Assembly: GCF_013085545.1 (NCBI RefSeq)
Contig: NZ_CP039543.1
Span: forward strand, 2,759,322-2,823,321
Origin: Oceanidesulfovibrio marinus
GTDB taxonomy: Bacteria > Desulfobacterota > Desulfovibrionia > Desulfovibrionales > Desulfovibrionaceae
Direction of reading: 5' to 3'
DNA length: 64,000 nt
Shown here: positions 55,053-64,000 of the stretch, piece by piece
Layout of the letters: the number at the start of each line of letters is the position of its first letter
Position numbering within the stretch: the stretch's first letter is position 1
The notes under the pieces: generated by a model
What the model was told of the DNA's origin: nothing
Databases searched by the model: none
Seen by the model: the letters and a program-made list of their open reading frames with translations, nothing else
Position numbers and translations under genes: made by a program

Positions 55053-56765
55053 ATGGCCGATCGAGTCGTCATCATCGGCGCCGTCGCTCTTGGCCCAAAG
55101 GCCGCGTCCCGTTACAAACGGCTCGTTCCTTCGGCCGAGGTGACCATGGTGGACATGTCCCCGTCCATCTCCTACGGCGGCTGCGGTATCCCCTTCTATG
55201 TTTCCGGCGACGTCTCCACTGCGGATGAGCTGAAGACCACAAGCTTTCACGTCGTGCGCACCCCGGCCTTTTTCGAGACGGCCAAGGGCGTGCACGTGCG
55301 GCCCTCCACCCGCGCCGTGTCCCTCGACCGGCAGAAGAAGGAAGTCCTGGTGGAAGACCTCAATACCGGCGCGCAGGACACCCTGCCCTATGACAAGCTC
55401 GTCATCGCCACGGGCTCCAGCCCGCGCAAGCTGCCCATTCCGGGCACCGACCTCGAAGGCGTGCACGCCGTGTCCGGCCTGGACGAGGCCGTGGAGATTC
55501 GCGAGAAGATCCAGAGCGGCTCCGTCAGCAAGGCCGTCATCGTGGGCTCCGGCTTCATCGGCCTGGAAATGGCCGAGGCCCTGTCCGACATGTGGGGCAT
55601 CGACACCACCGTGGTGGAGATCACCGACCAGCTCCTGCCCGGCCTGGTGAGCCCGCATCTGGCCGAGATGGCCCGCCGGGACATGGAAGAGAACGACATC
55701 ACCTTCCACTTCGGCGAGAAGGTCACGGCCATGGAAGGCGAGGACGGCCGCGTGACAAAGGTGGTCACGGACAAGCGCACCCTGGATGCGGACCTGGTGA
55801 TCCTGTCCGTGGGCGTGGCGCCCAACGACGGCCTGGCGCGCGACGCCGGCCTGGACGTGCACGAGCGCGGCGGCATCATCGTGGATGACGAGCTGCGCAC
55901 CTCGGACCCGGACATCTACGCCGGCGGCGACTGCGTGGTGGTCAAGAACCTCATCACAGGCCAGCCCGTGTTCCTGCCCATGGGCTCCATGGCCAACCGC
56001 CAGGGCCGGATCATCGCCGACAACCTGACGGGCCGGCACAAGAAGTTCCCGGGCGTGCTGGGCAGCTGGGCCGTCAAGCTCTTCGAAATCGCCGTCTCCG
56101 GCGTGGGCCTGACCATGGCCTCGGCAACGCGCGCCGGGTTCGACCCCGTCAACGTGCACATCTCCCAGCTGGACCGCGCCCACTTCTATCCGGAAAAAGG
56201 CCTCATGTACCTGGACCTGGTGGTGGACAAGAAGAGCAGCAAGGTCCTGGGCATACAGGGCCTGTCCATCATGCGCGACGCCCTGGTCGGCCGGATCAAC
56301 GCCGTGGCGGCCGCCCTGCCCTTCGGCATCACGGTGGACGACCTGCAGGTCATGGAGTTCGCCTACTCCCCGCCCTTCTCCGCGGCCATGGACATCGTCA
56401 ACTCCGCGGGCAACGTGGCGGCCAACGTCCTGGACGGCATCAACCGCGGCCTTCCGCCCGAGGAGTTCGCCGAGCGCTGGGCTGACCGCGAGTCCGGCGA
56501 CATCTGCTTCCTGGACGTGCGGGCCGACGCCGACTCCGGCCCCCTGGCCAAGCGCCTCGATGCGCCGTACTGGAAGGCCATTCCCCAGGACGAGCTGCCC
56601 GCGCGCATGGACGAGGTGCCCCGCGGCAAGAAGCTGGTGCTGGTGTGCAACACCGGCGCGCGCTCCTACGAGGCGCAGGTGATGCTGGATGCCGCAGGCA
56701 TCAAGGATTCCGAGAACCTCCAGGGCGGCATGGCCTCGGCGCGCATGCTGGGCACCGCCCCCTAG
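55053..56765 (+). CDS. CoA-disulfide reductase-type flavoprotein with C-terminal rhodanese domain
   Basis: A 570-residue FAD/NAD(P)H oxidoreductase. The FAD-binding strand is RVVIIGAVALG, the redox Cys is C44 in YGGCGIPFY, NAD binding is KAVIVGSGFIGLEMAEAL, and the second FAD motif is PDIYAGGDCV. The last ~105 residues are a rhodanese domain with catalytic C532 (LVCNTGARS). Related CoADR-rhodanese fusions reduce CoA-disulfides, persulfides or polysulfide, which would fit sulfur metabolism in a sulfate reducer; the exact substrate is inferred. AAGGAG lies seven bases before the ATG. Its stop merges with repeat copy E, followed by a terminator. Confidence 0.92.
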   Translation: MADRVVIIGAVALGPKAASRYKRLVPSAEVTMVDMSPSISYGGCGIPFYVSGDVSTADELKTTSFHVVRTPAFFETAKGVHVRPSTRAVSLDRQKKEVLVEDLNTGAQDTLPYDKLVIATGSSPRKLPIPGTDLEGVHAVSGLDEAVEIREKIQSGSVSKAVIVGSGFIGLEMAEALSDMWGIDTTVVEITDQLLPGLVSPHLAEMARRDMEENDITFHFGEKVTAMEGEDGRVTKVVTDKRTLDADLVILSVGVAPNDGLARDAGLDVHERGGIIVDDELRTSDPDIYAGGDCVVVKNLITGQPVFLPMGSMANRQGRIIADNLTGRHKKFPGVLGSWAVKLFEIAVSGVGLTMASATRAGFDPVNVHISQLDRAHFYPEKGLMYLDLVVDKKSSKVLGIQGLSIMRDALVGRINAVAAALPFGITVDDLQVMEFAYSPPFSAAMDIVNSAGNVAANVLDGINRGLPPEEFAERWADRESGDICFLDVRADADSGPLAKRLDAPYWKAIPQDELPARMDEVPRGKKLVLVCNTGARSYEAQVMLDAAGIKDSENLQGGMASARMLGTAP

Positions 56766-56818
56766 CAGACTGTTGAAAATCTCCCGCTGGCTGCGTTGCG
56801 TAAGGAGATTTTTTCATA
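56763..56818 (-). repeat. Dispersed palindromic repeat, truncated copy E (reversed)
   Basis: Begins TAGCAGACTGTTGAAAATCT, where TAG is the stop of the CoADR gene; then CTGGCTGCGTTGCG and GGAGATTTTTTC. It aligns with the first ~50 bp of copy B. The rest of the element is missing. Confidence 0.7.
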
Positions 56819-56831
56819 CCATCAACGTCAC

Positions 56832-56867
56832 AAGGCCCGCATCGGCGTACCGGTGCGGGCCTTTTCT
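56832..56867 (+). terminator. Intrinsic terminator of the CoADR-rhodanese gene
   Basis: AAGGCCCGCA pairs with TGCGGGCCTT around a 12-base loop and runs into TTCTT. Confidence 0.88.
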
Positions 56868-56966
56868 TATGTGGACGCACGGCCGGACGCTGGACGCAGC
56901 AGTGCGACCGCACGGCAGCGTGCGCTCAGGTTCGCCTGCAGAAGTGGAAAAGAAAGACCGGCGTGG

Positions 56967-57185
56967 CTATTTCATGCGGTAGGTAATGCGCCCACGGGAG
57001 AGATCGTACGGCGAGAGCTCCACCCGCACGCGGTCGCCCGGAAGAATGCGGATATAGAACTTGCGCATCTTTCCGGAGATATGCGCCAGGACCTCGTGGC
57101 CGTTTTCCAGTTCGACGCGGAACATGGCGTTCGGCAGCGCCTCCTGGACTATTCCGTCGACCTCAATGGATTCTTCCTTGGCCAT
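56967..57185 (-). CDS. infA: Translation initiation factor IF-1
   Basis: A 72-residue OB-fold protein that binds the 30S A site during initiation. [35 protein letters not shown] and [21 protein letters not shown] are diagnostic. AAGGAG lies nine bases before the ATG (AAGGAGTTCTTGAATG on the minus strand). It stands alone, not in a ribosomal-protein operon. Confidence 0.97.
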   Translation of the reverse strand: MAKEESIEVDGIVQEALPNAMFRVELENGHEVLAHISGKMRKFYIRILPGDRVRVELSPYDLSRGRITYRMK

Positions 57186-57292
57186 TCAAGAACTCCTTAA
57201 CAAGGGGTGCTTAAATTCGTCAGCTGGTTCTTTTTTTCACGAGACCTGATGATTGTCAACTGAGTCAGCGAGTTATGGACGTCTTGATGACG

Positions 57293-57319
57293 AAAAAACT
57301 TACGTACGCTTTGCGTACG
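57293..57319 (-). terminator. Terminator overlapping the 3' end of lgt
   Basis: On the minus strand CGTACGC-AAA-GCGTACG (the last sense codons of lgt) is followed by TAAG and TTTTTT, so the stop codon lies inside the terminator. Confidence 0.8.
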
Positions 57320-58103
57320 ATACCAGGATGAATCCAAGGCCCAAGAGGATCATGGGCGCGGAAAGAAGCTGGCCCATGGTCAGCCAGTCCCAGGCAAGGA
57401 AACCGAGCTGCGCGTCCGGCTGCCGCGTGAACTCCACCAGGGAGCGGAACACGCCGTAGCCCAACAGGAACAGCCCGGTAGTCGAGCCGCGGGGCCGTGG
57501 CCTGGACGAGAACCACCACAGCAGCGCGAAGAGCGCGATGCCTTCGAGCCCGGCCTCGTACAGCTGGGAGGGATGGCGCGGTACGCCCCCGGCCGCTGGG
57601 TCCGGAAAGACCATGGCCCAGGGCACATCCGTGGGGCGGCCCCAGAGCTCGCCGTTGATGAAGTTGCCGAGCCGGCCGAAAAGCAGGCCGGGCGGCGCGA
57701 GCACCACCGTGAAGTCCGTCACCGCCAGCAACGGCTTGTGTTTGATCCGGGCGAAGATGATAAAGGCCAGGGCAACGCCGATAGCCCCGCCGTGGAAGGA
57801 CATGCCGCCGTGCCAGATCTTGAAGATTTCCAGAGGCCGGGCGATGAACGTTGGGAAATCGTAGAACAGGGCGTAGCCCAGGCGCGCGCCCAGAAGCAGA
57901 CCCACGATGCAGTAGGTGATGAGGTCGTCCACCTCGGCCGGGGTCCAGGCGCCCTGCGGAGAGTCGGCCCTGCTGCGGGTGGCGCGCCAACGGCCCAGGA
58001 ACCACGCTGTCAGGAAGCCGATGACGTACATCAGGCCGTACCAGCGGATGGCCAGCGGACCGAGCTCAATGGCGACGGGATCGAACTGCGGGTAGGGAAT
58101 CAT
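57300..58103 (-). CDS. lgt: Prolipoprotein diacylglyceryl transferase
   Basis: A 267-residue inner-membrane enzyme that attaches diacylglycerol to the lipobox Cys of prelipoproteins. Seven hydrophobic segments are visible. [12 protein letters not shown] and the Lgt signature [17 protein letters not shown] are intact. The ATG at 58103 ([16 protein letters not shown]) matches the family N-terminus; a longer frame to 58160 adds 19 atypical residues. The ribosome site is weak (GGA). Confidence 0.96.
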   Translation of the reverse strand: MIPYPQFDPVAIELGPLAIRWYGLMYVIGFLTAWFLGRWRATRSRADSPQGAWTPAEVDDLITYCIVGLLLGARLGYALFYDFPTFIARPLEIFKIWHGGMSFHGGAIGVALAFIIFARIKHKPLLAVTDFTVVLAPPGLLFGRLGNFINGELWGRPTDVPWAMVFPDPAAGGVPRHPSQLYEAGLEGIALFALLWWFSSRPRPRGSTTGLFLLGYGVFRSLVEFTRQPDAQLGFLAWDWLTMGQLLSAPMILLGLGFILVSYAKRT

Positions 58104-58274
58104 TTTTTTCCAATACGTATTCAAAAAAAGAACGCCGGAGCGTCGTATCGCGTCCGACATCCATGCTTCCTACCGGAAAGGACAGGGCCGGGAAAGCCCT
58201 GGGCTTCTGCTTTTGCGTGAAAAATGCATGAAGATGCAGTGAGCGCTTCCAGACGGATGACACCGTGCACTCTG

Positions 58275-58394
58275 GCAGGCTGCAGAGAAGGCTTGAGAGC
58301 AAGGCGCAAGAAAAACTCAAGGACGACGCACACTTCCTCATACGCGAGGATTTGAATCTTTCGAAGAAACGAAGCTAGCGGGCTTTGTCAGCTA
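58275..58394 (+). repeat. Dispersed imperfect palindromic repeat, copy D
   Basis: Starts GCAGGCTGCAGAGAAGGC, with core AGCAAGGCGCAAGAAAAACTC, split as AGCAAGGCGCAAG and AAAAACTCAAGG, and ends GGGCTTTGTCAGCTA. The TCA at 58388-58390 is the complement of the TGA stop of the minus-strand HEAT-like gene. More diverged than copies A-C. Confidence 0.75.
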
Positions 58395-59098
58395 CCTGAA
58401 AGCGCGGCAAGCGCCTCTTTAGCCAGCGCACCGACGGTGGTCGTCTCCATGCGCCTTCCGCGATAGAGCTCCACGTCTGTCTCGTTGTCCTGCAACGCCT
58501 CCAACCCGGGCAGCGGGTCCACATCCCCAGGCAGGTGGCCAGCCATGGAAGAGAGCACCCAGGCGGCCAGGCCGGGAATCTGCTCGTCCTCGCAATCCTC
58601 CAGGCCGACGCACACGGCCGACGCTCCTTTGGTCAGAATGGCCGGGCGCTCCTGGGCCAGCCGCCCCAGCCCCCAGTACACCCCGCGCCGCAGCGGCGGG
58701 TGGTCGATAAAGTTGCCGCAGGTAATGGAGTCGTCCATGTAGCTCACGAGAATGGAAGAGTACTCCTGGGCCATGGTGGCGTTGACCGCCATGATCTCGC
58801 CCATGGACTCCGGCGCGCCCCAGGCAATGTTGCCGGACTCTTCGTTGAGGTTCCACATCAGCCGGCGCATGACGATGCGCGCGTCCTCCGCCTTGTTCTG
58901 GAACATGCGGTCCACGGTAAGGCCCAGGGCCGTGACCGCCCGCCAGCGAACCTCGTCCATCCGCAGCAGCGTGGAGAACAGCGGGCCGATGAGCTGACGC
59001 GGGGTGTACGCCTCGAACGCATCGAGATTGGCTTCCCACTCATCGGCGGCAAGCAGGGCCTGCACCTTGGTCTTGAGTCTGCGAAAGTCCTTTTCCAT
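58388..59098 (-). CDS. HEAT-repeat-like protein, possibly DVU0298 family
   Basis: A 236-residue all-helical cytoplasmic protein resembling short HEAT or Armadillo-type repeats (EVRWRAVTALGLTVDRMFQN, RRGVYWGLGRLAQERPAIL). I associate the sequence with the DVU0298 family of Desulfovibrio, whose function is unknown to me. The ATG at 59098 lacks a clear ribosome site. The last codon and stop lie in repeat copy D. Confidence 0.75.
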   Translation of the reverse strand: MEKDFRRLKTKVQALLAADEWEANLDAFEAYTPRQLIGPLFSTLLRMDEVRWRAVTALGLTVDRMFQNKAEDARIVMRRLMWNLNEESGNIAWGAPESMGEIMAVNATMAQEYSSILVSYMDDSITCGNFIDHPPLRRGVYWGLGRLAQERPAILTKGASAVCVGLEDCEDEQIPGLAAWVLSSMAGHLPGDVDPLPGLEALQDNETDVELYRGRRMETTTVGALAKEALAALSGS

Positions 59099-59153
59099 GA
59101 TTGCACCATACGTCGCCGCACGCGGACCGGCAAGAGGGCGTCTCGGCGGAGAC

Positions 59154-59188
59154 AAAAAAAGGCGGACCGGCAATGAAGCCGATCCGCC
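59154..59188 (-). terminator. Intrinsic terminator of the YkgJ-TPR operon
   Basis: On the minus strand GGCGGATCGGC pairs with GCCGGTCCGCC around TTCATT and runs into TTTTTTT, 46 bp after the TPR-gene stop. Confidence 0.9.
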
Positions 59189-59233
59189 CGATATATGTCC
59201 TCTACGACAGCCCGCGAAGGACTTTGATCAGCC

Positions 59234-59857
59234 TCAGCGGTACTGGGCTATCTCGTCCAGCAGCCCCTGGGGCACATCGAAGCCGGTTTCAATGGCCTTG
59301 TCGACGTACTCCACGGCCTTGGCCGTCTCGCCCTTTTCCAGATGGGCCAGGGCCAGGTTGTTCCAGGCCGGGCCGAACATGGGCTCGATCTCCAGGGCGC
59401 GCTTGCAGACCTCGATGGCGCGCTCCGGGTCCCCTTCCATAAGATAGGCGCTGCCCAGAGTGGCCAGGGCCTGCACAAAGTTGGGGTCGATCTTCACGGC
59501 CTTTTCCAGGGCGCGCGCCGCCTTGTCCACCTCGCCCATCTGCAGCAGCACGAAGCCCACGTTGCCGTGGGGCGTGGCGAACATGGGCCGCACCTGGATG
59601 GCCAGCTTGTTGTAGTTGAGGCAGCCTTCCAGGTCGCCCTGGTGCATGGCGATGCCGCCAAGCTGGACGTACGCCTCGACCATGGTCGGGGAGTTCTCCA
59701 CCGCCTCGCGGAAGCAGGACTCGGCCTCGAAGAAGTCACCCTTGGAAAGATAGGCGACGCCCAGGTTGTAGTGCGTGTTGCCGCACTCGGAGTTGTCCTT
59801 CAGCTTTTCCTTACACTCGGCGATGAATTCATCAACATTGGTGGCATTAGTCTGCAT
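59234..59857 (-). CDS. Tetratricopeptide-repeat protein
   Basis: A 207-residue protein with five TPR units: e.g. THYNLGVAYLSKGDFFEAES, AYVQLGGIAMHQGDLEGCL, PHGNVGFVLLQMGEVDKAA, ALATLGSAYLMEGDPERAI and AWNNLALAHLEKGETAKAV. It has no signal peptide and probably scaffolds protein interactions. The ATG at 59857 overlaps the previous gene by 11 bases, with GGAAGG eight bases upstream. Third gene of a YkgJ-small protein-TPR operon. Confidence 0.9.
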   Translation of the reverse strand: MQTNATNVDEFIAECKEKLKDNSECGNTHYNLGVAYLSKGDFFEAESCFREAVENSPTMVEAYVQLGGIAMHQGDLEGCLNYNKLAIQVRPMFATPHGNVGFVLLQMGEVDKAARALEKAVKIDPNFVQALATLGSAYLMEGDPERAIEVCKRALEIEPMFGPAWNNLALAHLEKGETAKAVEYVDKAIETGFDVPQGLLDEIAQYR

Positions 59858-60203
59858 TCTGCACGCCTTCCTTTTCCATGAGTTTTTTGTACCAGGCACT
59901 GAACTCCATCATGCCCTCATAACGGTCTTCCTGACGCATCACGCCCATGGCCAGCTCCATGGCGCCGGAGGCAAAAGCCTGGGTGTAGCCCTGGTGCGCC
60001 TCGCGGGAGCGCAAAAAGTCCGAAACGAGCTGCTGGATGGTCCGGTTGGTCGGGTCCTTGCGTATCTCGATGGGGTCCTTCGGCATGGCAAAGGGGTCCC
60101 ACTTGTCGTATCCGATGCGGTCCACGAACTTCTTGCGGCGCGGGTTCATCTTCTCGTAGATGGCCCGCTTCTGCGCTTCGTGCTCCGGGGTGTACTGGCT
60201 CAC
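59847..60203 (-). CDS. Small conserved protein of unknown function
   Basis: A 118-residue charged protein (MSQYTPEHEAQKRAIYEKMN...) that I do not recognise. RRKKFVDRIGYDKWDPFAMP and a C-terminal helix with many Met (GAMELAMGVMRQ) are visible. It begins three bases after the YkgJ gene stop and overlaps the TPR gene, so it is in the middle of a three-gene operon and likely works with one of them. Confidence 0.82.
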   Translation of the reverse strand: MSQYTPEHEAQKRAIYEKMNPRRKKFVDRIGYDKWDPFAMPKDPIEIRKDPTNRTIQQLVSDFLRSREAHQGYTQAFASGAMELAMGVMRQEDRYEGMMEFSAWYKKLMEKEGVQNAD

Positions 60204-60206
60204 AGG

Positions 60207-60992
60207 CTAGTCCTCCTCGTCCGACGGGGGGCGCAGATCGCCGATGCCGCCCGGCGCGGCGTGGCGCTCCCGCTCCGGTCCCTTGATCTCCCAGGTGTGG
60301 CCGCCACCGCAGCTGCCGCAGTCGGACGCCTCTTCCTCCGATGCCTCGCCTTCGATAACGCCCAGATACTCGTCGTCGTACTTGTTCATCAGGGCCATGG
60401 ATACGGGCACCAGAATCTCGTCCAGGCCCGTGTGGCTGGTGTTGAACGAGGAAACAAGCTCGCGGCTCAGGTTGTAGAGCCGCTCGTGGATCTGCTCCAT
60501 GTTCACCGTGGGGTACGGCTTGCCCGGCGCGAAACCGGAGCGGCCGCAGGTGCGGGCCTCGCCGCCGTATGCCGAGGGAATGCCGTACAGCCGGCAGGTG
60601 ACCGGCCTGTTCTCGTACATCGCGCAGCGCTGCTCATCGTCCAGCATAGGACAGCGCACGCGCATGGCGGCCACTTCCTTGAGGATATCGCCGGCCTTCA
60701 CGCCATCCTGGGACGCTTTGAAGACCTTGCGCTTGATCTTGTAGGCCTCGCGGTCGGCCTTGTCCGCGCGCACCAGCACTTCGGCGCGCTCCGCACCGGA
60801 GAACTGCTCGTTGAACTTCTGGTTCAGATAGATGGCTTCCACCAGGGAGAGATCGAACAGCGCGTAGCAGCAGTCGTCGCAGCCCTTGGAGCACTGCACT
60901 TCTTCGGGATGAGCCTCTCTGACCTTTTCGAAGATGGCGTCAATCTCGGCGACGAAGGTTTCGTACTTATCAAATATCTCTTTGAAATCCAT
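60207..60992 (-). CDS. YkgJ-family cysteine-cluster protein
   Basis: A 261-residue protein with the YkgJ/CxxxxCC motif: VQCSKGCDDCCYALFDLSLVE, then RCPMLDDEQRCAMYENRPVTC, RLYGIP and TCGRSGF. A Cys-containing, Gly-rich C-terminal tail (SDCGSCGGGHTWEI) follows an acidic patch. The ATG at 60992 has AGGAGA four bases upstream; a frame from 61124 is spurious. Probably metal- or cluster-binding; function not established. Confidence 0.85.
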   Translation of the reverse strand: MDFKEIFDKYETFVAEIDAIFEKVREAHPEEVQCSKGCDDCCYALFDLSLVEAIYLNQKFNEQFSGAERAEVLVRADKADREAYKIKRKVFKASQDGVKAGDILKEVAAMRVRCPMLDDEQRCAMYENRPVTCRLYGIPSAYGGEARTCGRSGFAPGKPYPTVNMEQIHERLYNLSRELVSSFNTSHTGLDEILVPVSMALMNKYDDEYLGVIEGEASEEEASDCGSCGGGHTWEIKGPERERHAAPGGIGDLRPPSDEED

Positions 60993-61268
60993 GAACTCTC
61001 CTAGATATGTGGAATACGCCGGCTTCCCTGTCTCGGCGCCGCGAAGAATGCCCTGCAACCTGTGCGCCCTCGAGTCGCCCATGGGGAAACCCCAAGACAC
61101 CGCCACGCCACGGGCACACAACATGGCAGATAAGCATGATTGCGCCGCTGTCGACAGCTCTGGCGGAAAAAAAACGGACGGGCGACTGACGCCGGAAGGA
61201 GCCCCCGGCGGGGGAGCCGACGCATGATGCGGATCGGGTGAACGGCTCAGGCGTAAGCCGTGTGGATA

Positions 61269-61457
61269 TTACTTTTCCTCGACGACGATCGCATCCTGCT
61301 CGCAGACCTCGACGCACGATTCGCAGCCGAGACACTCATCCATGTTGGTCGCCACGGCCTTGCCGTCCTTGAGCTCGTAGACCTCCACCGGACAGACGTC
61401 CACGCACTCGCCGTCCCCCACGCATTTGTCGATGTCGACAATGATTTTGTACCCCAT
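61269..61457 (-). CDS. 7Fe ferredoxin of the Desulfovibrio africanus FdIII type
   Basis: A 62-residue ferredoxin. The second motif CLGCESCVEVC binds a normal [4Fe-4S] cluster. In the first motif (CVGDGECVDVCP) the second Cys is replaced by Asp15, exactly as in D. africanus ferredoxin III (Asp14 without the Met), which holds a [3Fe-4S] cluster that can take up a fourth metal. Electron carrier of the cytoplasm. GAGGAGAG lies five bases before the ATG. Downstream, a T8 run at 61168-61175 may belong to its terminator. Confidence 0.95.
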   Translation of the reverse strand: MGYKIIVDIDKCVGDGECVDVCPVEVYELKDGKAVATNMDECLGCESCVEVCEQDAIVVEEK

Positions 61458-61629
61458 CGAAACTCTCCTCAAAAATTGTGACGCAGCCCCCACACGGCGC
61501 ATGCCGCACGCAACGCCTCCCCCTTGGGAAAACAATAGGCGTGCATAGCGTTCGGCCTTGTATGTGTCAAGAAAACCCGGCAGAGGCCGCGGCCTGCTGC
61601 GCCTTGCTGCTTCCGGCTGCGAGCCCGCG

Positions 61630-63009
<1,380 letters not shown>

Positions 63010-63413
63010 GGATGATCCTTGGAAAAATCGGCCGCACAAGGGCCGGTAACTGGTGTGCATGCTGTCCATTGGTGAGGGCGCATCATAAAAATGTTGGCCG
63101 GCCTGTCAACAATCTTCCCGGCGGAATCCCTGCGCGGCGCGCACCGCCAGCCCCTCCGGCCCGAATCGGCGCGGCTGCCACGGCTTCATAAAAAATTCGT
63201 AACCGTCCGTTTCCCTTGCACCCGGCTCAACTGTCCGGGCCTCCCTTCCCACAGAAAACTCGCGGTACGAACAGGCGATCCTGCCGACAACGTGCGTGTC
63301 CTGTGCCTGTGGACCACACGCTACAGCCGTGCTACCATCCTTGAAAACGTGACTGTTTCGTACGGTCGGGGGAGTCTCCGGCCTGCGGCATCTACCCTAT
63401 TTCCGGAGAATTT
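63010..63413. other. Divergent intergenic region between the protease and CopZ-like genes
   Basis: 404 bp with no convincing gene. No consensus CueR/CopY operator or clear sigma-70 hexamers are seen; TTGAAA near 63340 is the only promoter-like element on the plus strand. Confidence 0.45.
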
Positions 63414-63623
63414 ATGAGCTCCTCGCAGACAATCCGCGTCAAAGGCATGCGCTGCCAGCATTGCAGCCAGTCCGTCACCCAGGCCCTCGAAGCCATTCCC
63501 AACGTCCATGACGTGCAGGTGGACCTCTCCTCCGGCGATGTGACCTTCGAGACTTCCGGCCCGGTGGACAAGGACACGGTCCGTTCGGCCATCGAGGCCA
63601 TCGGCTTCGACGTCGAAGAGTAG
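63414..63623 (+). CDS. CopZ-like heavy-metal-associated domain protein
   Basis: A 69-residue HMA-fold metallochaperone with the MxCxxC site GMRCQHC (C14, C17), likely for Cu(I) or a similar soft metal. GGAG lies five bases before the ATG. No copper ATPase is in the window; it is convergent with the homocysteine methyltransferase gene, with a 5-bp gap. Confidence 0.92.
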   Translation: MSSSQTIRVKGMRCQHCSQSVTQALEAIPNVHDVQVDLSSGDVTFETSGPVDKDTVRSAIEAIGFDVEE

Positions 63624-63628
63624 CGAGC

Positions 63629-64000
63629 CTACCCGCCGTAGTCCCTTGCCAGCGCCTCTTGCAGCGCGGCGATATGCGGCGGCCGGATGCCGCAGCACCC
63701 CCCCACGGCGCGCACCCCCAGCCGGACCCAGTCCATGGCCCTCGCGGCAAAGGCCTCGGGCTCCAGGGTGTCGTCGAACCGCCAGTTGGGCATCTCGAAG
63801 ATGCCGTGGTGGGGGTACGCAAAGATCGGCCCGTCCCACGCACGCCTGATCGCGGCGACGGCGTCCGCCACCAGCTCCATCTGGCTGTGCATCACGCCCA
63901 CGGCCTGCGGCGCACGGCCCTGGTCCAGTACCTCGGCCACGCCCTCCTCAAAGGGTGCTTGCGAGCCGTAGAAGCGCAGCCCGCCGCGGGTGTCGCGCTC
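63629..64000 (-). CDS. Homocysteine S-methyltransferase family protein (C-terminal part)
   Basis: The visible 123 C-terminal residues end in GVRAVGGCCGIRPPHIAALQ, where the Cys pair is part of the zinc site of homocysteine/betaine methyltransferases; the third Cys would lie outside the window. NWRFDDTLEPEAFAARAMDW and the preceding HSQMELVADAV fit the barrel. The gene continues beyond 64000. Methyl donor (S-methylmethionine, betaine or other) cannot be told. Confidence 0.9.
   Translation of the reverse strand, partial: ERDTRGGLRFYGSQAPFEEGVAEVLDQGRAPQAVGVMHSQMELVADAVAAIRRAWDGPIFAYPHHGIFEMPNWRFDDTLEPEAFAARAMDWVRLGVRAVGGCCGIRPPHIAALQEALARDYGG

Overview
The window is a GC-rich (roughly 60-65 %) chromosomal segment that most resembles a Desulfovibrionaceae sulfate reducer. 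Supporting signs are a 7Fe ferredoxin of the Desulfovibrio africanus FdIII type, a frdCAB fumarate reductase operon running into a two-subunit class I fumarase, a CoA-disulfide reductase/rhodanese fusion, several YkgJ-type cysteine-cluster proteins and a high density of two-component and sigma-54 regulators. This assignment rests on gene content recalled from known families; no database was searched. No rRNA, tRNA, CRISPR array, transposase or phage gene was recognised.

Layout. 1-1828: end of a kinase-like protein followed by three stand-alone receiver proteins. 2100-6326: MscS-type channel, HAD phosphatase, beta-carbonic anhydrase. 6369-12113: a multi-PAS hybrid kinase with a sigma-54 response regulator (minus), facing a promoter region with a full-consensus sigma-54 site that precedes two receiver genes (plus). 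12572-18515: a six-gene, translationally coupled minus-strand operon built around a lysine 2,3-aminomutase homologue, two D-Ala-D-Ala-ligase-like ATP-grasp enzymes, a GNAT/acetylpolyamine-amidohydrolase fusion and a second GNAT. This looks like an undescribed pathway for an acetylated beta-lysine peptide or related small molecule. 18807-20312: a sigma-54 activator just upstream of it. 20616-26610: heptose nucleotidyltransferase, YkgJ protein, and an RND efflux pump with its adaptor. 26789-28078: an FNR-type site driving a ferredoxin-domain protein, then a small Cys-rich protein. 28163-30292: exonuclease III and two hypotheticals.

30559-36218: fumarate reductase (frdCAB), fumarase alpha/beta and a PhzF-family protein. 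36349-41437: a secreted protein whose central linker carries twelve N-X-T/S sequons, CheV, IspH and a tRNA-dihydrouridine synthase. 41752-47404: a dppABCDF-type peptide ABC transporter. 47405-48474: an AT-rich island with one small foreign-looking gene. 48475-50294: metX-metW. 50295-51030: a non-coding stretch with a Fur-box-like site and orphan terminators. 51031-54919: an MFS transporter and three poorly known proteins. 55053-64000: CoA-disulfide reductase/rhodanese, infA, lgt, a HEAT-like protein, a YkgJ/TPR operon, 7Fe ferredoxin, DegP-type protease, a CopZ-like metallochaperone and the end of a homocysteine S-methyltransferase.

Two dispersed repeat families thread through the intergenic spaces. 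One is an imperfect palindrome of about 125 bp (five copies) that sits on or beside stop codons; the other is a G/C-rich multi-hairpin module that includes an exact 25-nt repeat. Starts were chosen from Shine-Dalgarno position and from overlaps with the preceding gene. Functional statements for named families follow established knowledge; pathway proposals are inference.
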